From MGNI01 sp964353875 (GTDB taxonomy: Bacteria; Chloroflexota; Anaerolineae; Anaerolineales; E44-bin32): DNA of 19,671 bases. The translations under genes and the position numbers were made by a program. Positions within the stretch are counted from its first letter, which is position 1. Each line of letters starts with the position of its first letter. The stretch spans positions 1 to 19,671 of the forward strand of contig CAYGXU010000057.1 in assembly GCA_964353875.1 (NCBI GenBank), read 5' to 3'. The notes below the pieces were generated by a model, which saw only the letters and a program-made list of their open reading frames with translations, was not told the origin of the DNA and ran no database searches. Shown in pieces: positions 8,801-17,800 of the stretch.

Positions 8801-11800
8801 TTGTGTGTTCTCGACGGGCGAAGGGTGATGTGGGACGGATCCTTCCGCGACATGGCCGAGGGTGTCGGAGACCAGGACCCGATCCGGTTCTGCTGCCTCA
8901 TCCGGGAATCCGGGCAACGTACAGGTGTGTACCAGGCGGAATAGGCGTGCCGGGTCACCGCTATGTTCCAGATACCAATCGTCGACGTAGGTTTCCCGTT
9001 CCACGACCCCGATTCCATCGCAGGGTGGGAAGTCGATGCTGCCCTCATCCAGATTCAAGTCAGTGGCGGTCAGTTGGTAGTGCGCGCGGGCAGTGCTCCC
9101 CACCCCTTCTGAGCGGACGGTAACCTCGACCACTGGGGCATGCAGATCCACCATGCCGCGCCATTGGCCCCAGGTCCCTTCGTCCTGGAGGAGCTCACCG
9201 GCTCCATCGGCAGCGCTCACATCGATCTGGTAGAAACCCTCCGGGATTTGCGCTGCATCCACATTGAAGGTCCATGTCCCGGATGGGCTATCGATCTCAG
9301 CCGGCAGCCAGTTGAAGTCCAGGGGATCCGACTGGATGTTGGTGAACGAAACCCTTACCGCGCTGGCGTCGCTAAACGTGCCGCTCAAGGCTCCGGCCTG
9401 CGAGAGGGTAAGCACCTCGGAAGGATCGTTCCCATCGATGGTTGTCAGGTCGCTTACTGGCTCAGCCACATCTACGATCACCAAACGGGCGAGATAATTC
9501 GCTGCGGATGTCATACCTCCAAGACCATCGGTGGCACGCACTTGGATGGTATATTCGCCGCTCAAGTCGTCGATATACTGGGCGTTCTCATCGAAATCAA
9601 GCAATGGGTAATCGATGCTCCAGTTACCCCCTTCAATGTCAGTTGGCAGCCAACCGATCCCATGAGGGCTGACTCTCACCTCCACAGAGGAAATGCCAGC
9701 GCCTCGACCGACGGCGCCTCCGTGGATTCCAGCCAGGACCCGACGCCCCTCACTATCCTCACGGAGGTTCCAAACCTGCCCCTGTTGAATGGGAGAATTC
9801 AGCTCTGGCGGAGAGACAACCTGGATGACAACCAGGATCTCCTCGCTCCAATGGCCGAGGAGATCCTCCGACCGGATGGAGAGGTTGTAAGTTCCGAAAT
9901 TGGCGGTGATTTCGACGTTGTGCGCCCAGGCTTCGAGACCGCTCACCGTGACCCAATTGCCATCCCCTTGCTTGACCTGCACCCGGGAGATGCCGGATGT
10001 GGGATCGCTGGCTGTGCCGGAGAGGGTGAAGACCGAAGCCTCGGCCAAGGCGGGAAGGATGATGGTGGCTTCAGAAACCTCCACAGCGGGGATGTCGTCG
10101 TCGATCCAGATGTGATCGACCTTCTGCTGGGTTAGCTCGCCCTGGGGTGTGGGATTGGTCTCAAGCTGGAAGCGATTCAGGAAGAGCTGCCAGACATCCG
10201 CCTTGGCGAGGGACGTAAACGCGCATTCCCCCGCACCGCAAGCAAGATCGAGAAAGTGAACATAATCCAGAACGTAGTTCTCAGGCAATCCCACGGGAGT
10301 GCAATCGGAGTCGTAGGCCTGTACGAAGGTGCTATATTCATCACCCCCACCGGTTTGGATCAGGTAGATGAGCATCCAGGTCCCGCTGGCCGGATCAAAG
10401 GCCAGATCCAGAGTTCCTCGCACGTGGGGGTATTCCGAGGAGGCGCCTAGGGCGGCTTCGCAACTCGTATGTTCATCCAGAGGAAGCGATTGGATCTTGA
10501 ATTCTGTGGTCTCATCCGTGGGCTGCAAGCGGTAGGAAAGCATGCCGCCTTGTTGTCCGGAGGGATCGTAGGAGATTTGGGTAAAATTCAACTTTTCCCC
10601 GGGTTCACCCATGAAGATCACCTTCTCCGGCATGGGCCCATCAGGGGTCAGGACCATACTCTTCACGATGGGACGCGAGCCGACGTGATCCCTCCAAATA
10701 AGCACATATTGAGAGACGCCGCCTTCCTCACCGGCATAGGTCAAATCGAATTTGGCTTCGTAGACGTTCCTATCTTGCGATAGGAGCCTTCCCAGATACT
10801 GCTCGTTCGGGTTGAGCGCTGCCATGACCCAGGCCGAACCAGGCTCTCCATTCTCGTTGACCACCCGGGTGTAAAGCTGATCTTCAGCCGACCATGCTAC
10901 CAGGAAGTTTGTTCCATCTGTGACAACAGCCACCGTTTCGAAGGACTCGTTGACGACGAAATAGGTTTCTTCCAGCGGGAAGCTTGTACCAAAGGTGCCA
11001 TCCGGATGGACGAGCGCAGCGATGACACGGAAAGTGCCATTATTTTCAAAGCGTTGCCAGGCGACCAGGCATCGACCGGCAAGGTTACACGCCAGATCAA
11101 CCGCCGCGCTGTTGTCACCTTGATAGATTGAGGCAATCCGGCTGGAAGGGAATCGGTCGAGGGAGATCATCGTGTCAATATTAAGGTCTTTGAAAAGAAG
11201 GTTGGGGTGACCATCAATCCCCACCACCCAATCAAGGTCGCCATCCCTGTCCATGTCACCCAAGGCGATGTCCTGGGGCTTATCGATGATTTTCTGGTTT
11301 CTGACCCATGTCAAGGAGTGGACATAATCGCCATTGTCCCAAAATCTGAACCAGGCATAATCGTCGCTTTCGCCATTGTAATAAATGCCGGATGGATAAA
11401 GCCAGGTGCTGCCGTCGGCGTTAAGCCCTACCTCGCCCACGACGACGTCCAGATCGCCATCGGAGTCAATATCTGCCAGCGAAATGGTTGTGGTTTTCCC
11501 AGTATCGCCCGAACGCGTGATATTCGATCCGATCCAGCGCTTCCCCTGTCCTGCGTTCAGGTAGAGGCGGTCGGGCGCGTCCTGCCTGACCCCATTTTCA
11601 TCGTAGAAATAACCGTAGTTGCCAGCCACCACATCCAGGTCGCCATCCCCATCCACATCCCCCAGGGCGATGGAGCGGGTGTCGTATGAGTCCCCGGTAA
11701 GGTTCAAGCCGGTCCACGGACTGCTGCGACCGTTGTTGATATAGACACGGTTGATGCCGTTATTGCCCTCCACCAGGTCAAGATCGCCGTCGCCGTCCAC

Positions 11801-14800
11801 ATCTCCCAACGCCAGCGCTTGTGTGGCATTCGCCTCTGTGCTGATCTCCTGGCGACTCCAGGTGGGGTAACCCTGGTATGTCGGCCAGCTGTAATAGACG
11901 AAATTGGGCTGATTGTAGTTCCCGGCGACCACATCGGCTGAATGAAAATAATCGCCATCCACATCCCCCGCGGCAATGGCAACCGTGTTGTGGGCGTCAT
12001 CCGTGATGTTATAGCCTGGCCCGATCTGCCACCCGGATTCGTACTTCGTCGGAATGTATACCCTGTTGGGCTGTCCGGCATTGCCTTCCACAATGCCGCC
12101 CTGGCCGAAGTAGACGTTCGACGCCCATACAACAGCTCGGGTATTGCTGGATCCCCACCAAGCAGAGCCTGTGAATTGCCCCCGCCCATCATTCCAATAC
12201 ACCCTGTTCGCAGCCTGAAGATTCCCTGCGATAATATCAAGGTCGCCATCACGATCAATATCCCCCACATCTACGCTAAAGGTCCTTTGCGCGTCTGCGC
12301 TGATGGCCGAACCGTCGGAGGGATCAAAACTATAGCCAATCCCGCCATTGAGAAATACGAAATTCGCCCGGCCGGGACCATTTCCTATCACCAGGTCAGG
12401 ATCGCCATCCGCGTCGATATCCGCGATGCCGAGAGAATTCAAAGGGGCGATGCTCGTCACGAGCTTCGAGGACCATCCCGTACCTGCACCAGCGTTAAAA
12501 TATTTGATGACTTGTTGGTCAATACGGCTGCCAGCAACGATATCCAGATCACCGTCTCGATCCAAATCGCGTATCGCCAGCGCATTGATATCTGAGCTAT
12601 CACCCGGCGTGGCCAAGTCGTACCAGTAACCCGGGAGCTCCGAGCACCCATCTCCGATGAAGGGATTCCTGTAAACGCGAATACTCTCTCCTGCGTTTCC
12701 AACGACCACCTCTGGCCGACCGTCACCGTTTATGTCGCCCAAGGCGATGGCCAGGGTATGCTCAATAACACCGTCACCGGGGATCTCATAGGCTCCGGAT
12801 AAGCTGCCATTCCCATCATTCTGATACAGGCGATTGATCTGCCCATCATTCCCAACGACGAGATCGATAGAATCGTTGCAATCTATCTTACCCAACGCGA
12901 TCGATGTGGTGTTTTCTTCCTCCTCCCCTATATCAGAGACTGTCCAACTGCTGCCGTCACCGTTATTCAGGTAGAGCCGGTTGCGCTGCCCGTAGTTCCC
13001 CGCCACAACGTCAAGGTCGCCATCCCCATCCACATCGCCCAATGCGAGAGAGGTGGTGTCATCCGCCTCGTCCCCCACCTGCGAAATCGCCCACGTCCGA
13101 CCTTCAACAAGGTTCCAATAGATCTGGTTTGGCTGCCCGTAATTGCCCACCACCAGGTCGAGATCGCCATCGCCATCCAGGTCACCCAGGGCAACAGCCC
13201 GGGTGTCTCTGGCCTCGCCAGGCAACAGGGATCCGGTCCAATCCCTGCCATCGCCATGGTTGCGGTACAGGCGGTGAGGTTGATTGGCATTGCCCGTGAT
13301 CACATCGGGGTCACCATCGCCATCGATATCCCCCACCGCCACAGCCCGGGTGTCCTCCCAGACCATTTGAACTGCGTAGCTGTCCAGGGCGATCGTTTCT
13401 TCCACTGGTCTGGTTCCACTTTCTGTAAAAGCAACTTCTGTGAGAAGATTCAATCCGAATTCGCCATCCGCAATCGCAACGACATTGGAGGCATACTCCG
13501 CCTCTGAGAGCAACGCCAGGTCCGACCGGGCGTTATCATCGACCGCGGTCCATTGGTACTCATTCAACCTTTTCAGGTACACCGAGCCCGGTTGGCCAGG
13601 CGGCAACTGCACCAGGACATCGTTGGTCAGCGTGACCTGCTGCGATTCGCCACTCGTGGGGATGGTCAATCCCGTTGAGAAGGCCTGCTCTGCCCCACCA
13701 AAGGCATCCAGGGCATACTCCTGCGGCGTTGATTGCGCTGCGTTCTCAGGGTCAACCGTTGTCGTCAGGGAGCCCGAAGCAAAGAAAGCTTCATCCAGGT
13801 TGTTGATGAGGCGCGTGGAATAGACGACATCATCTCCAGGCTCGGCGAATGCCTGGCCCTTCAACCACACCACGTCGCCTTCAAAATTGGTATAGAGTGC
13901 CACCGGTTGAGGGTTGAACACGCGTGGGCTGTACGGAAAACGAATCGGGTCCGATCGATGCAGGTCCCTTTCGGCCGCGTCGCTCATCCCATCACCGTCG
14001 GTATCCGCCAGGAGCGGATCAGATGTCACCCATGTCACCAGATCCGGGCCTAATCTGAATTCCCATCCCAGCACCTCCTCGTGATCGAGCAGGCCGTCGC
14101 CGTCGCTGTCCGAACGGTAGGGATTTGTGCCCAGGCGGATCTCTTCTCCATCCAGCAGATCATCTCCGTCGCTGTTATCGTCCCCAGCGAAAACCGGGAC
14201 ACCCTGCTCTCGCAGGCGGAACTCATAAAGATCCGAAAGGCCGTCCCCATCCGAATCCCATTTAAAATCGTTGGGATCAATGCCGCCGTAGGCTCTTGAG
14301 ATCAGGCCATCGCCGTCGTAGTCGCGCTGCAGGCTGAAGCGCGAATCCCAGCGCAGCCCGGCGTCCCTGGCTCCCAGCAGGTAGAAGCCATCCAGACTGG
14401 CTGGGAAGACATCCAGGACGACATCGATGGTATCACTGCTGCTGCCAGGAAATTGGGTATTATCACAATCCGTGACAAAAAGGATGCGCTCGCATTCCAC
14501 ACCTGGCATGACATAACGAATATTCATTTGAATGGCCGGGCGGGAGTTGATCCCGGCCTGCAGAGGGGCATTCCCAATGGCCTGGTCATCTCGGGAACCG
14601 CGATATAACTTCAACGTACTCGGCGGTGACTCGGGCGGGTAGGATGGATATTCGAGGACCTGATCCAACTCGGTGCTCCACCCGTATCCAACCGGATCCG
14701 GCGGAAGGATGTTGAAAGCATAGCTGATGGCGGTCCAATCCAGTTTATTCGCATTCCAGTAGTCGTCGTAATAGTGAAAGGCGACCGACTCCCTGAAATC

Positions 14801-17800
14801 ATCGCTGGGCTTTGTGTTCTTGATCTCGGTTGAGATCGTCGATCGCAGGATGAGGATGTTGCCTGCCTGGAAGCCCAGTTCAGGTTCAACGAGGTCTTTC
14901 GATGATCCACCCTGAGAAATACTTGAAATTTCAACTGTCACACCCCCGGCGTAGTCATAGAACAGTCCCGTCAACAACTCGGTAAATGAACCCAGGATCG
15001 AGAAGCAGTCCCCTCCAGCGGCACAGATGATAGCGGCGATCGAATCGACGAGTGCGACGATCGTCAGCAGGACCGCTCCGACCGGATCGAGGCCGATCAA
15101 GAAGCACAGGACCGCGACAACCGTGGCTGCCACGGCATAGGCAACGGCGAAATTGTATTGCGGGGAACCTGCCTCCAGGCCCTGGTCGATCACCTGACCT
15201 GTGAAGAACCCCCAAATAATGACGCCGCTGATGATCAAACCGATGGCCGACCCTTTCAATCCAGCGGCTTTGCCGCTGAGCGCTTCGCCAAGTGCACCCA
15301 CCTTGGATAGCCCCTCCTTGGCTGCAGTTCTCAGCGAATTGGCGATGGACAAACTATATTCGACAACGTCCAGGGTCACCAGGATGGTGTCGATGGAGCC
15401 GGTAAGAATGTTCAATACTCTGGGGGCAATCTCTCCCGGGACGGTCCCTGCTGCGATGTTGGAGGCGACCCCTAACGCGGTTAACCCGAAGCTGATCTTT
15501 GCAATGGCGCTGAATTTTGTGGCCTGGAGGGATGCCGTGATGTCTCCCGCTTCACGCAGAATGGCCGTCCTTGTCGCGCTGATCGTGAAGAGGTGTGCGG
15601 CCAGCTTGTTCCCAGAAACCCCGGGAGAGACGATGCTCAGCGTGAATTCGGCCGTGGTCTGGAGCGAGCTGCCCGTCCCATAGAGATGCGATAGCAGTTC
15701 GTCGGCAAACTGCTGGTCTGTCAGGCTCGGTTCATTGGAGGGGATGATTCTGGCGCCCGATTGCACATGGTTGGAAATACCGCTGTAGAGAGTCAGGTAG
15801 TAGGCATGAACCGCCATCAGGTCTACGATGGATTCTGGGGAAGCCTCTGCCGGGCCGTCTGCATCCTGATAGCGCGCTGCCAGCTGTGCCGTGTACGCTT
15901 CGAACGGCATGGCCTGCCAGGCTCCGTTGCGATACTGGTAAGGAGCCCAGGCCAGGCTGGCGTCGATCTCTTCGTTGCGTTCCGCCATGCTCAGGGTCAG
16001 TTTTTGTCCAATCCAATTCACAGGCGAAACATCACATTCAACGTCCATCTGCTCATCGCAGCGTTGGTCTAAATTGATCCGGCGCGAGCGATCCTCACGA
16101 GCAAATAAGAGGGTAGGGTTAGCCGTTTCGTATCCGCTGAAAGCGGTATCAAGGATCTGCGCACTCGTTTCCGAGATGGTGCTTACCATGGCCTGGTCGG
16201 GTGTGTCGTACGAATGACTCTGGATGCGCAGATAGTCCGGCAAGTCCCAGTCCGTGAGCAGTTCCTCCAGGGATTTCGAGCTTGACCCGCTTGGCGGGAT
16301 CAAGACGTAATCCCGTTGGCCGTCGTTGTCCTTATCCACACCCGCCAGAAAGGTGCGGTCGAGCACGGAAGCCAGGCCGATCAGCCCGGCATCATCCTCC
16401 ACATCCGTGTCGTCCGCAGGGTCCTCATAGAGGATGGCCAGATCGCTGCCGCGCGCCTCGCGCACGCCCAGGCCGGTCAGGCTCCAATCCTCGTAATAGG
16501 AGTGGATGACCTGCTCCTGATTGTTGATCCTGCTCGTGCACCGGCCGGCATCATCGACCTCAACGCAGACGTTGTCGACCAGGGCCTGCAGGAGCCACAC
16601 CAGCCGTACCGTCTGTGCGTTCCCCCAGTCCACATCCGGGGAGTAGAGCATCTTGCCCGCAAAGGCCAGGCGCTCTCCACTCAGCGGATCAATCACCAAT
16701 TGCAGCGGGGCATAGGCTGTGAGGCCCTTATTGGACGGTGTGACGAAGATGCCGTAGGGTTCCAGGTCGGGATAGACAGTTCGGGTGACAGGGTTGCCCT
16801 CAGGGTCGAGGATTTGCTCCCCTTTGACATTGACCTGCCTCTGCTCGGAGGGAGGCAGGTTGTCGTTGTCGCCCGTGATGCGGATCTCGAGCATGGGCAC
16901 CAGCCGCAGGTCGCCGTTGTCGCCTGCCAGGTCACCGGCACCTGTGGCGGAGGCGAAAGTCGCCCCGTCGACGTCCTGCATCTGGGCCTGGTCATCATAG
17001 GGCCAGTCGAACACGTTGAAGGCATACCACAGCTGGTCAGGATGGCTGGGTCGCAGCTGAAATTCAACGAAGGTTGGCATTCCCTCCTGCAGCCCGTCGA
17101 TCACGAGCGAGAGCGGGTCCAGGCGGGTAAAGGTTGAGTCTGAAGCCTGAAAGGGGGACAGGTCCAGTTCATCCCGCACCCCATCCCCGTCGTTGTCATC
17201 GTCAAAGAGGTCCGGCACCCCATCTCCATCGGTGTCGCCGGGCACATCGCCCTCAAAGGCCACCCACCACTCGAGCGCATCCGGCAGGCCATCGCCGTTG
17301 CTATCGAGCGACAAGGGATCGCCGTACCAATGCTTACCATCGTAATCAAACCCGCGCACCTCATCTCCGTCGGGGATGGTGTCCGCATCGCTGTCGATGG
17401 CTTCCGGATCCGTCCCCAGGATGCACTCCTGGTCATCCGTAAGTCCATCCTCATCCGTATCATTGCCGCTACTTGCAGTTATGCTGCCGCTTTGCAGGTC
17501 GCAGATCGTGCTTCCCTGAGCGATGGACTGAAGCATGGAGGGGACTGAAAAACCTTTGGAGGGAAGGATTGGAGGCAATGGCTTCGATGACATCCCTCCT
17601 TGAGCCGCTGCCAATGGATCAGCCTGTGGATCAAAAGGATCCCCCAAAATCATGTCCTGCAGCTCTTGCGCCTTCTGCAACTCCCCCTGCCGCTCTTCCT
17701 CCATATACACTTGTTCCGCCTGACGCTCGCTGAAAGCTGCCACCTGGCTGCTCTGCAACAGGGGAGTAAGAACCATGGAAAAGATCAGGACAAGAGCTAG

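Noticed and set aside
9140..10135. A 331-codon plus-strand ORF antisense to the giant gene
   Set aside because: Same reasoning: the sense strand encodes recognisable Ig-like domains, and the antisense product has no recognisable motif.
11177..13372. Regularly spaced similar DNA words that could suggest a CRISPR array or satellite repeat
   Set aside because: The similarity follows the codons of the FG-GAP calcium loops, spacing varies, and the frame stays open. It is a protein repeat, not an array.
16316..17137. A 273-codon plus-strand ORF antisense to the giant gene
   Set aside because: Its Val-, Ile- and Asp-rich product arises from the antisense of beta-rich and Asp-rich coding DNA. There is no independent gene signal.
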